Part shown: one piece after another, positions 24,663-33,288 of the stretch
Layout: each line of letters begins with the position of its first letter
How positions within the stretch are numbered: position 1 is the stretch's first letter
NCBI GenBank assembly: GCA_036557405.1
Contig: DATBHO010000089.1
Coordinates: 9,074-73,073, forward strand
DNA from: TA-21 sp036557405
Lineage (GTDB): Archaea > Thermoproteota > Nitrososphaeria > Nitrososphaerales > Nitrososphaeraceae
Reading direction: 5' to 3'
Length of the DNA: 64,000 nt
Notes under the pieces: model-generated
The model's database searches: none
Told to the model about the DNA's origin: nothing
The model's input: only the letters and a program-made list of their open reading frames with translations
Translations under genes and position numbers: made by a program

Positions 24663-24830
24663 ATGCCAATAACTGACCAGAATAAGAAACACATTGCACA
24701 GCAGAGAAGGTTATTTTATAAAATATGTTTTGATTGTGGTGGAAAAAATCCCATACTTGCTTCAAGGTGCAGAAAATGCCATGGAAAACACATGAGGCTC
24801 AAAAATAGAACATTAGGAGCCAAAAAGTAG
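24663..24830 (+). CDS. rpl40e: 50S ribosomal protein L40e
   Basis: 55 residues beginning MPITDQNKKHIAQQRRLFYK, then zinc ribbon CFDCGGKNPILASRCRKCHG and basic tail KHMRLKNRTLGAKK. This matches archaeal L40e, the ribosomal half of the eukaryotic ubiquitin-L40 fusion, in length and in its two zinc-binding Cys pairs. Too short for many gene callers. Monocistronic, directly upstream of the 4-hydroxybutyryl-CoA dehydratase promoter. Confidence 0.94.
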   Translation: MPITDQNKKHIAQQRRLFYKICFDCGGKNPILASRCRKCHGKHMRLKNRTLGAKK

Positions 24831-24870
24831 ACTTTTTTTTAAATTTAGTCTAATGTGGGCGTTTTAAGAA

Positions 24871-24880
24871 TATATAAATA
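24871..24880 (+). promoter_or_regulatory. TATA box of the 4-hydroxybutyryl-CoA dehydratase gene
   Basis: TATATAAATA, 25-34 bases before the ATG, a near-consensus archaeal TBP site. The predicted start of transcription is at or just before the ATG, so the message would be leaderless. A strong site suits an abundant central enzyme. Confidence 0.6.
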
Positions 24881-24904
24881 TTATCAAGGTGAATTCTAAT
24901 TATT

Positions 24905-26416
24905 ATGCCGATTATGACGGGAGAAGAGTATATTCAAAGCTTGAGAGGGCGTAAAATGAAAGTTTACCTTTTTGGCGAACTAGTAAAAGAACCCGTTGAC
25001 CACCCTATGATCAGGCCTTCAATTAATGCCGTAGCTGAAACATATAACGTCGCTACTAGAGATCCTGAATTGGCGTCAGCACGATCTTCACTTACAGGTA
25101 ATGAAGTAAACAGATTTTTGCACATTGCTGAGAGTGCCGAAGATCTGGTTAATCAGAATAGAATGCAGAGAAAGCTGGGCCAACTTACAGGGACCTGTTT
25201 TCAAAGATGTGTGGGAATGGATGCACTGAATTCACTCTATTCAACAACATTTGAGATTGATAAAAAATTCGGCACTGCATATCATGAACGCTTTAAGAAA
25301 TTTGTAAAGAAAATGCAAGATGACAATCTTGTAATTGGTGGAGCGATGACAGATGTTAAAGGTGATAGGAGCCTAAGTCCTTCGCAACAAGAAGATCCAG
25401 ATCTTTTCGTTCATATTTCAAAGCGAGACCAAAATGGTATTTACATTTCTGGTGCAAAGGCACATCAAACTGGATGCATTAATTCACACTGGATACTGGT
25501 GATGCCTACAATGAGACTAAGGGACGAGGATAAACAATACGCAATTGTTGGAGCAATACCAGCAGATGCAGAGGGAATTACTTACATCTATGGGAGGCAA
25601 TCCTGCGATACTCGTAGTATGGAGAATGGTGATTTGGATGCGGGAAATTCTAAATTTTCTGGGCAAGAGGCAATGATAATTTTTGATAATGCCTTCATTC
25701 CAAATGATTTAATCTTCATGGATGGAGAATACGAGTTTGCTTCCATGTTGGTTGAGAGGTTTACGTGTTATCATAGACGTAGTTATGTTTGCAAAACTGG
25801 ATTAGGAGACGTTCTAATTGGGGCTGCTGCCTCAATCGCTGATTATAATGGAATTTCCAATGCGTCGCATATCAAAGACAAACTCGTTGAAATGACTCAC
25901 CTAAACGAAACCATTTTCGGAGCCGGGATAGCATCATCATATCAAGCACATAAAACATTATCAGGAAATTATCAAAATGACGACATGCTGGCAAATGTTT
26001 GTAAACACAATGTAACGAGATTTCCATATGAAATCGGCAGGCTTGCACAAGATATAGCCGGAGGTCTGATGGTGACTATGCCTTCTGAAAGGGACTTTCG
26101 TAGTCCTAATACAGGACCACTTCTTGAAAAATACTTAAAGGGTAGAAAAGGGGTTTCTACAGAAAATAGAGTGAGAATTTTAAGACTCATTGAGAATATG
26201 ACACTTGGACGGAACGCAGTTGGATATCTTACAGAATCAATGCATGGTGCAGGATCACCACAAGCACAAAGAATCCAAATTGCTAGACAAATGCAACTAG
26301 GGTACAAGAAAAAATTAGCCAAAGATCTTGCAGGGGTTGATGAAGGTGAATCTTCTCAAATAATCAATGAACACTCGGAATATTTTGATAGAATATTCGG
26401 ATTAAATACAACTTAA
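24905..26416 (+). CDS. abfD: 4-hydroxybutyryl-CoA dehydratase
   Basis: Radical FAD/[4Fe-4S] enzyme converting 4-hydroxybutyryl-CoA to crotonyl-CoA, the diagnostic step of the 3-hydroxypropionate/4-hydroxybutyrate CO2-fixation cycle. 503 residues with the cluster ligands at C98 and C102 (TCFQRCVG), H290 (CYHRR) and C296 (YVCKTG), aligning with the known clostridial C99, C103, H292, C299. The substrate/FAD region KAHQTGCINSHWILVMPT is intact. This supports an autotrophic thaumarchaeote. Monocistronic with its own TATA box; other cycle enzymes are not in the window. Confidence 0.96.
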   Translation: MPIMTGEEYIQSLRGRKMKVYLFGELVKEPVDHPMIRPSINAVAETYNVATRDPELASARSSLTGNEVNRFLHIAESAEDLVNQNRMQRKLGQLTGTCFQRCVGMDALNSLYSTTFEIDKKFGTAYHERFKKFVKKMQDDNLVIGGAMTDVKGDRSLSPSQQEDPDLFVHISKRDQNGIYISGAKAHQTGCINSHWILVMPTMRLRDEDKQYAIVGAIPADAEGITYIYGRQSCDTRSMENGDLDAGNSKFSGQEAMIIFDNAFIPNDLIFMDGEYEFASMLVERFTCYHRRSYVCKTGLGDVLIGAAASIADYNGISNASHIKDKLVEMTHLNETIFGAGIASSYQAHKTLSGNYQNDDMLANVCKHNVTRFPYEIGRLAQDIAGGLMVTMPSERDFRSPNTGPLLEKYLKGRKGVSTENRVRILRLIENMTLGRNAVGYLTESMHGAGSPQAQRIQIARQMQLGYKKKLAKDLAGVDEGESSQIINEHSEYFDRIFGLNTT

Positions 26417-26539
26417 TTTCTAATACCTGACTGATTATTAACGGACACGATTGCTTGACTTCCACTTTATTATTGTAAATGTATTATTTTGTCGGAACGT
26501 TAATTATGTAGCAGGCTAGGATATGAAGAACAATCGATA

Positions 26540-27070
26540 ATGAATGACAAACAGTTTAAAGATCTGGTTATAAGTTGGAATGATTTTCCTACCAAGGGAA
26601 TTAAGTTCAAAGACATAAATCCACTCTTGATGACTCCAGATTCAATAGATTATCTTGATGTAAAATTATTCCACATGTGTGCTAATGTTCAAGTAAACAA
26701 AATTGCTGCAATTGAATCACGTGGATTTATACCTGGATCACTTCTTGCAAAAAGCTTGAATAAGGGATTAGTTCTGATTAGAAAAGAAGGAAAATTACCA
26801 GGCCCTACAATTAAACAGTCCTATAGTATTGAATATGGTACTAGAATCATGGAAATTCAAAATGATGCGATTTTGGGCGGGGAGAAAATTCTAATAGTAG
26901 ATGACTTGCTTGCAACCGGAGGTACTGCGGTTGCAGCTGCTTCACTTGTCGAAAAATTGGGCGGCATAGTTGGTGGATTCGTGTTTATCATTTGTTTAAA
27001 CTATTTGGAAGGGACGGATACGCTAAAAAAACATGGATATGAGGTCAACTGCATTTTGGAGTATGACTGA
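26540..27070 (+). CDS. apt: adenine phosphoribosyltransferase
   Basis: Salvages adenine to AMP with PRPP. 176 residues with the PRPP-binding motif ILIVDDLLATGGTAVAA, the AAIESRGFIPGSLLA loop, LIRKEGKLPG and the N-terminal FPTKGIKFKDINPLL. It is followed after three bases by the methylthioadenosine phosphorylase gene; the two act in sequence, the phosphorylase releasing adenine that Apt recycles. Confidence 0.95.
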   Translation: MNDKQFKDLVISWNDFPTKGIKFKDINPLLMTPDSIDYLDVKLFHMCANVQVNKIAAIESRGFIPGSLLAKSLNKGLVLIRKEGKLPGPTIKQSYSIEYGTRIMEIQNDAILGGEKILIVDDLLATGGTAVAAASLVEKLGGIVGGFVFIICLNYLEGTDTLKKHGYEVNCILEYD

Positions 27071-27073
27071 CAT

Positions 27074-27874
27074 ATGAAAGATTGCGATTCTGAAATTGGT
27101 ATTATAGGCGGCACTGGGATCTATAATGCAGAATTACTTGATAATTCAAAATCATTCAAGATCTTTACCCCATATGGTAGCACTTCTGATTTAATAACAA
27201 TCGGAGAATATGAAGGCAGATCGGTTGCATTCATTCCACGTCATGGTAAAGGACATACCATCCCTCCACACAAGGTCAATAGTAGGGCCAACATTTGGGC
27301 TCTTCATTCATTAGGTGTATCAAGGATCATAGCGCCTTCAGCAGTAGGCAGTCTACGTGACAGCTATAAACCTGGAGATATTGTTCTTCCGGATCAATTT
27401 ATAGATATTACTAAACAAAGAGAGTATACTTTTTATAACGAAGGACAAGTATGCCACGTATCATGCGCAGATCCTTTTTGTAATGAATTAAGGGATATTT
27501 TTGTAAAAGTTGGTAAACTGCTAGATTACGATATGCATGAACGATCTACCTATATTTGCATTGAGGGACCTCGTTTTTCAACAAAAGCTGAATCAAAATA
27601 TTTTAAAGATATTTTACAAGGGGATATTATTGGAATGACTCTCATCCCAGAATGCGTACTTGCAAGAGAAATGGAAATATGCTACATTTCTATTGCTACG
27701 GTTACTGACTATGATGTTTGGTATGAAAATCCGGTTTCATCTAAAGAAATTCTTGAGGTTCTCACAAAAAATACCAATAAAATTAAAGAATTGCTAGCAA
27801 AATTCATACCGTGCATTCCAGAATCGAGAAATAAATGCAAATGCAAGACAGCATTACAGGATTCTATGGTTTGA
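27074..27874 (+). CDS. mtnP: S-methyl-5'-thioadenosine phosphorylase
   Basis: Phosphorolysis of methylthioadenosine, a by-product of polyamine synthesis, to adenine and methylthioribose-1-phosphate. 266 residues of the PNP/MTAP family: GIIGGTGIYNAELL, PRHGKGHTIPPHKVNSRANIW, PSAVGSLRDSYKPGDIVLPDQ and GMTLIPECVLAREMEI, all typical. A Cys-rich tail (CIPESRNKCKCKTA) forms the C-terminus; CXC tails of this kind stabilise thermophilic MTAPs. Operon with apt. Its 3' end overlaps the convergent unknown gene by 11 bases. Confidence 0.94.
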   Translation: MKDCDSEIGIIGGTGIYNAELLDNSKSFKIFTPYGSTSDLITIGEYEGRSVAFIPRHGKGHTIPPHKVNSRANIWALHSLGVSRIIAPSAVGSLRDSYKPGDIVLPDQFIDITKQREYTFYNEGQVCHVSCADPFCNELRDIFVKVGKLLDYDMHERSTYICIEGPRFSTKAESKYFKDILQGDIIGMTLIPECVLAREMEICYISIATVTDYDVWYENPVSSKEILEVLTKNTNKIKELLAKFIPCIPESRNKCKCKTALQDSMV

Positions 27875-28169
27875 TTTGTTTCTTGGTTGTAGGATCTATG
27901 AGATTTACTTCTCCCTCTACGAGTTTTCGCTGCAGGACTAGTTGAAAATTTTCGGTCTCATAACCCAATTCTTTCAATTTGGACAAAGTTTTTTTTGTCA
28001 AGTTGAGACTAATATTATGTCCCCCTATTCTTCCAAAGGCAATTGCGTTAAACTTAAGTTTAATATCTTTAACGACAAAGTAACCTCTTAATTTGCTTGC
28101 ATACTCTCCGCCCTGAGCATTTTCTACGTATATTTCCGGTTCATCAGAAGGATACGAGTCACGTATCAC
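27864..28169 (-). CDS. hypothetical protein, third gene of an HTH-linked operon
   Basis: 101 residues, not recognised. Mostly beta-strand pattern in the middle (GYFVVKDIKLKFNAIAFGRIGGHN) and an amphipathic helix (LTKKTLSKLKELGYETENF) with EGEVNLIDPTTKK near the end. Starts with GTG, overlapping the stop of the gene upstream by four bases, so translation is probably coupled. Last of three co-directional genes (28965 to 27864). Confidence 0.6.
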   Translation of the reverse strand: MIRDSYPSDEPEIYVENAQGGEYASKLRGYFVVKDIKLKFNAIAFGRIGGHNISLNLTKKTLSKLKELGYETENFQLVLQRKLVEGEVNLIDPTTKKQIKP

Positions 28170-28579
28170 TTTGGGTTTTCCTCATTTGTAATCTCAATGC
28201 TTCTATTTACATTCTTAGAGACTAAAAAACTCCACCAATTATCATCTTCTATCTTGTAACCGGAGACCTGAACTTCAACCGTTGTTTCGTCGTCAGTATC
28301 TAAGAACGATAATCTTCCATTTTTTATTATTCCTATTAATTTCCACCTCTCTTTACCCACCCTATTTCTATTAATGGCTACGGCCCATTCTTGGTTATCT
28401 GGGATGGAAGGCATCCCGATATAATCTACTATTTCTAAAATACCCAATCGTTTCTCTTCACAATATAATTTCTTATCTAAAACATTTCTCCAGATATCGA
28501 CGGCTCCTATTGTCCTATTATTTTCATTAATGTTAATCACTCCAAAATAGACCACCTTGTTTTCTGGGATGGTTGACAT
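28166..28579 (-). CDS. hypothetical protein, second gene of an HTH-linked operon
   Basis: 137 residues, not recognised. Rich in alternating hydrophobic/polar strands (VVYFGVININENNRTIGAVD, WKLIGIIKNGRLSFLD, TTVEVQVSGYKIEDDNWWSF), suggesting a small beta-barrel or sandwich domain; no catalytic or metal motif is evident. It overlaps the next gene by four bases and follows the HTH gene by 26. Confidence 0.6.
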   Translation of the reverse strand: MSTIPENKVVYFGVININENNRTIGAVDIWRNVLDKKLYCEEKRLGILEIVDYIGMPSIPDNQEWAVAINRNRVGKERWKLIGIIKNGRLSFLDTDDETTVEVQVSGYKIEDDNWWSFLVSKNVNRSIEITNEENPK

Positions 28580-28605
28580 TATACAAATTATGAATTCTAA
28601 TTGCC

Positions 28606-28965
28606 CTATTTAGTTCTTGCAGAATCGAATACTTTTTCCAAGACGCTGGCCAAGTTATCTATCTGGTTGTTCTTTTTAAATTCAATGCCTGTTTTTTGAC
28701 AATGAAGGCGATAGGCATTTATGATTGAAAATTTAGGGTGAAACGATTGATACTCTCTCGTCAATTCCAAAATCAATCCTTTCTCAATTAGGCTATTTAG
28801 CAAATCACTTGTCTTTTCAACGGAAAGATTTAGAGCAGCTGATACTTTGTCGACTGGTGTTTTACCATTAACGACCAGAAATAAGAAACACCGAGCTTCA
28901 ATCTCAGATAAATCAATCCTTGACATAAGAGCCTCCTTAATTTTGTCAAATTTGTGTGGAGTCAT
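28606..28965 (-). CDS. winged-helix transcriptional regulator (TrmB/MarR-like)
   Basis: 119 residues. The N-terminal half has a winged-helix pattern: LSEIEARCFLFLVVNG, GKTPVDKVSAALNLSVEKTSD as the HTH, and LLNSLIEKGLILELTREYQSF as recognition helix plus wing (ends cited). The C-terminal half (FKKNNQIDNLASVLEKVFDS) is helical and may dimerise. It heads the three-gene operon and is a plausible local regulator of it; ligand unknown. Confidence 0.7.
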   Translation of the reverse strand: MTPHKFDKIKEALMSRIDLSEIEARCFLFLVVNGKTPVDKVSAALNLSVEKTSDLLNSLIEKGLILELTREYQSFHPKFSIINAYRLHCQKTGIEFKKNNQIDNLASVLEKVFDSARTK

Positions 28966-29072
28966 TTTTTTAAATTATTAGATTGACATCTTCAATGTTG
29001 TCAACCGTTTGGTGAAACCTTGTGACAAATGATACGAATGAATCATTGTAACTAACAAGATAAGAAAAGGTG

Positions 29073-29978
29073 TTAGAATGAGAGTATTTCTTTATATTTT
29101 TCATGTCTTTTTTTAATATCATTGGCATTAATATTAACAATCTTTTCAACGCCATACTCCTCAATTGCAAACGACCCCATGATGTTTCCATGTATTACAG
29201 CATTTTTCAATGATTTTGAATCCACATTTTCATTTTGTGACAAGAACCCAATAAAAGCACCACCAAAAGAATCACCAGCTCCGGTAGGATCTTTTAGTAA
29301 TTCAGTAGGATAAGCTGGTAGTGGGTAAAATTCATTATTATAGAGAAGCAGCGACCCATTTTCTGCTTTATTAATTACTGCAAATGCAGGACCATTTGAC
29401 ACTAACAAGCGAGCACAATTGAAAATATTTCTATCTTTAAACAGCAATTTGACCTCTGATTCATTTATGATTATGCCATCAACTTTATTTATCATACTCA
29501 TAACCTCATCTCTCTTATTCATAATCCAAAAATCCATTGTATCACAAATTATCATCTTTGGTCTGGAAAATAATGCCAACACCCTCATATTTTGCACTGG
29601 ATCATTATTTGCCAGATAAACATATTCTGAATCAACATATTCTTCTGGTATCGTCGATTGGTAATTTGATATGACATTTAGCTCAGTTTTATTAGTAGTC
29701 CTTTTTGAAAGATCATAGTCAAAGGAAGAGTCATAATGAAAAGTTTTTTCAGTTTGACTAATTGTTAATCCTCTGATATCAAGACGATTTCTCAGGATCT
29801 CCAGATACGACGGAGGAAAATCATTTCCAACGATCCCAACTATAGATGTGGGTACATATTTTGATGCCGAAATTGATGCAAATGTAGCTGTACCCCCCAA
29901 CGTTCTTTCAACAGTGTGAAATGGTGTGCGGGTAGTATCTAATGCAATGGTTCCAAATATTGTTAGCATGCAGTTCAA
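29073..29978 (-). CDS. PfkB-family carbohydrate/nucleoside kinase
   Basis: Ribokinase-fold kinase, 301 residues. N-terminal LGGTATFASISASKYVPTS (substrate Gly-Gly region) and C-terminal signature DPTGAGDSFGGAFIGFL containing the catalytic Asp and anion hole; NAVIHGNIMGSFAIEEYG follows. Substrate cannot be read from the sequence; archaeal relatives act on sugars or nucleosides. Divergent from ubiX, with 42 bases between starts. Confidence 0.88.
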   Translation of the reverse strand: MNCMLTIFGTIALDTTRTPFHTVERTLGGTATFASISASKYVPTSIVGIVGNDFPPSYLEILRNRLDIRGLTISQTEKTFHYDSSFDYDLSKRTTNKTELNVISNYQSTIPEEYVDSEYVYLANNDPVQNMRVLALFSRPKMIICDTMDFWIMNKRDEVMSMINKVDGIIINESEVKLLFKDRNIFNCARLLVSNGPAFAVINKAENGSLLLYNNEFYPLPAYPTELLKDPTGAGDSFGGAFIGFLSQNENVDSKSLKNAVIHGNIMGSFAIEEYGVEKIVNINANDIKKRHEKYKEILSF

Positions 29979-30020
29979 TCGATAACAACAATAAATAAGT
30001 GTTCAACAATACTTTTAATA

Positions 30021-30599
30021 TTGAAGTCGGAGACAAAATATGATAAAATTGTTGTTGGCTTTTCCGGAGCATCAGGCATTATTTATGGAATACGACTCTT
30101 GGAGATACTTCACTCCATTAATATTCAGACATATCTCATAATCAGTGAGTGGGCAAAAAAAAATATAGAAATTGAAACCGATAAAACATTAGAATATGTA
30201 AAATCTTTGTCATCTGTTAATTACGATAATTTCAAGCTAGACGCCTCCGTTTCAAGCGGGTCATTTCTTCATGACGGTATGGTAATAGTACCATGTAGCA
30301 TGAAATCTCTATCCAGCATTGCAAATGGTTATGACGATACTCTCATATCTCGTGCTGCATCTGTTACCTTAAAAGAATCGCGTACATTAATTCTCGTTCC
30401 AAGGGAAACACCGCTTTCGAGAATTCATCTTGAAAATATGATTAAGTTACGAGATGCCGGCGCAATCATACTTCCAGCCATGCCTGGCTTCTATCATAGA
30501 CCATCAACTATAGATGAAATTATAGATCATTTGGTTGGGAAAATTCTTGATCAACTAAAAATAAATCATGGTCTTTTTACGAGGTGGAAAGATCAATAA
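30021..30599 (+). CDS. ubiX: flavin prenyltransferase UbiX
   Basis: Prenylates FMN to make the prenyl-FMN cofactor of UbiD-type decarboxylases. 192 residues with VGFSGASGIIYGIRLLE, the FMN-binding SGSFLHDGMVIVPCSMKSLSSIA-GYDDTLISRAASVTLKE region (ends cited), LVPRETPLSRIHLENM and PAMPGFYHRPSTIDEIID. All are strong family marks. TTG start. No UbiD is in the window; it is monocistronic. Confidence 0.95.
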   Translation: MKSETKYDKIVVGFSGASGIIYGIRLLEILHSINIQTYLIISEWAKKNIEIETDKTLEYVKSLSSVNYDNFKLDASVSSGSFLHDGMVIVPCSMKSLSSIANGYDDTLISRAASVTLKESRTLILVPRETPLSRIHLENMIKLRDAGAIILPAMPGFYHRPSTIDEIIDHLVGKILDQLKINHGLFTRWKDQ

Positions 30600-30893
30600 A
30601 TAAAATCCAGACATTGCTTTATTTGATTACTACATCTAATATGATTCGGTAAATTTAATGCCTCGATATTGTCTTCAATTTTCTAATCATTATGTTCTCG
30701 TAACAAGTAACATGTATCTATCGATTCCTTGGTTAGACCAGTTTTGTGTTGTATTACAAATCAGACCTAAAATGAAGCGATTTATGCCAAACTTCAAATA
30801 GTACAACCTGCTTAAAATTGTGAATAAGGAGAATATCCCACTGGGTAAATTCACTATAGTCTTATTTTAGTAACGAGTATTAAACACTATCAA
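30600..30893. other. intergenic region without detectable gene
   Basis: About 294 AT-rich bases between the convergent ubiX and Dim2 genes. No ORF over 15 codons with coding character, tRNA or clear hairpin is seen. Confidence 0.5.
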
Positions 30894-31472
30894 TCATTTT
30901 TCCCATAATTGTAATTTTTCAATTTTTGATTTTCTCTTTGCTTGATAGAGCATTTCGTAAACTGTCTTATGAGATCTTCCATTGATTAATAACATTAATG
31001 CATCAATAGCCAACTTTGTTTCTTCATAGTTTCCGATCAAAGAAATCGTATGCCCGTATATTGAAATAAATGTATTCGTTAATTCCTCTAGATTCTTTCT
31101 CGCTTTACCTTTTTCACCGATTATTCTTCCCTTAATCCTATTGGTAGAATTGGTTGAGGTTGTAAAGTTACGAAGATCCAAAACCTGAAAAAGCGACTCA
31201 TCGTCTAGGATCCTGAAGGCTCTTTCTGGAGAAAAACCATTTGAAATAGCATTGATAATGTCCCTTGCTTTTAATGCTCCATATTCATCGAAATTTTTAG
31301 TTGTCGAAGATATTGTTATTTGACCTGTCTTACTTTCAATTTCAATTCTTACATTGCACATTTTGCAAATTTTAATTTTGGTTTTTCCTTTAATCCCTAT
31401 TACAACCGGAATTCGTTCTTCGGGTATATGCAGTATTAAACTGAGATGTTCATCTTTATCCAAAGTAGACAT
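30894..31472 (-). CDS. KH-domain RNA-binding protein, Dim2/Pno1 family
   Basis: Ribosome-assembly factor that binds the 3' end region of pre-16S rRNA with KsgA/Dim1. 192 residues with two KH domains: an early divergent one (VVIGIKGKTKIKICKMCNV) and a second with the GxxG loop (RIKGRIIGEKGKARKNLEEL) and SLIGNYEETKLAIDALMLLI. C-terminal KTVYEMLYQAKRKSK is typical. The common partner gene rio1 is not adjacent; DUF424 lies just upstream. Confidence 0.9.
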   Translation of the reverse strand: MSTLDKDEHLSLILHIPEERIPVVIGIKGKTKIKICKMCNVRIEIESKTGQITISSTTKNFDEYGALKARDIINAISNGFSPERAFRILDDESLFQVLDLRNFTTSTNSTNRIKGRIIGEKGKARKNLEELTNTFISIYGHTISLIGNYEETKLAIDALMLLINGRSHKTVYEMLYQAKRKSKIEKLQLWEK

Positions 31473-31523
31473 TATTAGAAATAAGCATTTGTAATTATTT
31501 ATTTATTGTTCGACATTTTTCCC

Positions 31524-31868
31524 TTAATATGACTGTGCGAATCTATATATCATTAGAAATGGAACATCTGAAAAATACTTGACGCTTGATTTCTTTGCAA
31601 GGTTCATTTCAATTGCCTTGTTTACAGTTTCTTTACCCGCTAAATTTGAGATAGTAGATTTATTCAAATAAGATTCTATCTCAGACTCATCTACAATTTT
31701 TTCCATCCAGTAATTTTTTTCAATATTTATTGTAACATTATCATGATGAATTTGCTTATTAATTAGGTAAAGATCGCATATGTTGGCCATAATGGAATTT
31801 CGGTAATTTATCGTTCTAATTGCATATCTTTGAGGTTGGTTTTTGTGTCCGCTATTATCAATTGTCAA
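31524..31868 (-). CDS. DUF424 family protein
   Basis: Archaeal protein of unknown role, usually near translation genes. 114 residues with the family core NICDLYLINKQ, the SNLAGKETVNKAIEMNLA segment and C-terminal SSVKYFSDVPFLMIYRF. TTG start gives a full first strand (RYAIRTINYRNSIM); an ATG 26 codons in would truncate the fold. It lies 51 bases before the Dim2 gene in the same direction. Confidence 0.8.
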   Translation of the reverse strand: MTIDNSGHKNQPQRYAIRTINYRNSIMANICDLYLINKQIHHDNVTINIEKNYWMEKIVDESEIESYLNKSTISNLAGKETVNKAIEMNLAKKSSVKYFSDVPFLMIYRFAQSY

Positions 31869-32067
31869 ATGGTATCTTCAAGAATGTTAATTTAGATAAG
31901 TTTTTTGTTCAAGCACTATCTAAGTACCTATTATGGATCACTATGGAGTAATAGATATAAAATAAATGTTCATTATCATTGTTTGTATTTTTATTATTAA
32001 ACATTAATACTATTAATGGACCATCAAATTAATTAGTCCCTCACCCATAATGATGACGTAGAAGAGA

Positions 32068-33231
32068 TTGCCAAAAGACCTAGAATACATGAGGGACAAA
32101 AGGAATTTGGATTATACTTCCATTTCAACTCATTATAGAAGAGTTCTTGTTGTCTGTATAGACAGAGACAACGATCTAGGTAAACATGGTGGCGTCGAGA
32201 CGCCGGTTTTTGGAAGAGATCAATGCATTAGCGCAGGAACTAGGTTAGCAATTGAAGATCCAGAGGACGCTGACGCCAACTCAATCTTCGGCGCAGTAAA
32301 AATATATGAAGAGCTTGTAACAAAGGGATATGAAACTGAGGTTGCTGTTATTGCTGGAGCATATAATCGTGGTGTAGAAGCTGATGAAAAAATATCATCA
32401 GAACTAATAGCAGTATTATCTAAATTCAAAGCCGAGGGAATTGTCATTGTTTCTGATGGGGAGGACGATGAAACGGTAATACCGCTAATACAAGCTATGG
32501 TTCCAGTGATATCCATACAAAGGATAATCATGCGACATAGTAGAAGCGTTGAATATTCATATGCAGTTTTTGGAAAATACATTAAGATGTTGATTTATGA
32601 CCCACGATATTCAAAGTTCTTTTTGGGCGTACCTGGCGCCCTGCTTATAGCCAGTGGATTTGCTACTATATTTGGTTTCACTAGAGAAGCCTTGGCACTA
32701 GTATTGAGCATACTAGGTGTTGCATTTGTAATCAGGGCTTTTGATATTGACAAAGCAATTGGATCGCTTAACAGGACCACACCATCAACATTCATTAGGA
32801 TATTTTGTACATTTGCGGGGATCATGATTATTTTGGTGGGAATATCTAATGGGATATCAAGCATACCGGACGGAGCAGTTCCAAAAGACGCTAGCATAAC
32901 TGGGATTATCACAAATAGAGTTGTAGTAGGTGACTTTGTTCATGGTTCAATAACTTTAATCTGGATAGGTATGGGGACTATTTTTGGTGGGATGCTCCTA
33001 AGTAATTGGTTTAAAGGGAGTATTAGAATTCTTTCGGATATCCTCCGATTGGTTATACTTGGTTTGATATTTATACCTGCAATTCAATTTACGTCAGTCC
33101 TAACTGAGAAAACCAACCCATTTAATCTTATTTCTTCGTTGTTTATTGGTTTAGCGATTACACTAGTGGCCACTACATTTTTGTTTCAATATTTCAGAAA
33201 CAAGAAAGGTGGGGAACATTTAAAGCATTAG
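32068..33231 (+). CDS. DUF373 family membrane protein
   Basis: 387 residues. The soluble N-terminal half (RRVLVVCIDRDNDLG, EDADANSIFGAVKIYEELV, GIVIVSDGEDDE-VIPLIQAMVPVI) is the DUF373 core; the C-terminal half has about six membrane segments (for example FLGVPGALLIASGFATIFGF and FIRIFCTFAGIMIILVGI). Archaea-specific, function unknown, frequently next to ribosome or lipid genes. TTG start is uncertain; an ATG at 32089 is the alternative. The cis-prenyltransferase gene follows 57 bases later and may be linked. Confidence 0.86.
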   Translation: MPKDLEYMRDKRNLDYTSISTHYRRVLVVCIDRDNDLGKHGGVETPVFGRDQCISAGTRLAIEDPEDADANSIFGAVKIYEELVTKGYETEVAVIAGAYNRGVEADEKISSELIAVLSKFKAEGIVIVSDGEDDETVIPLIQAMVPVISIQRIIMRHSRSVEYSYAVFGKYIKMLIYDPRYSKFFLGVPGALLIASGFATIFGFTREALALVLSILGVAFVIRAFDIDKAIGSLNRTTPSTFIRIFCTFAGIMIILVGISNGISSIPDGAVPKDASITGIITNRVVVGDFVHGSITLIWIGMGTIFGGMLLSNWFKGSIRILSDILRLVILGLIFIPAIQFTSVLTEKTNPFNLISSLFIGLAITLVATTFLFQYFRNKKGGEHLKH

Positions 33232-33288
33232 AACGATTCGTTTCATAAGGGTTATTATATGATTTAAGATAACTCAAATAGAGAGCAT

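Noticed and set aside
28970..29191. Minus-strand 73-codon frame at the 3' end of the PfkB kinase gene
   Set aside because: It overlaps the kinase C-terminus in another frame and only its last part is outside; the kinase ends normally, so no frameshift is needed.
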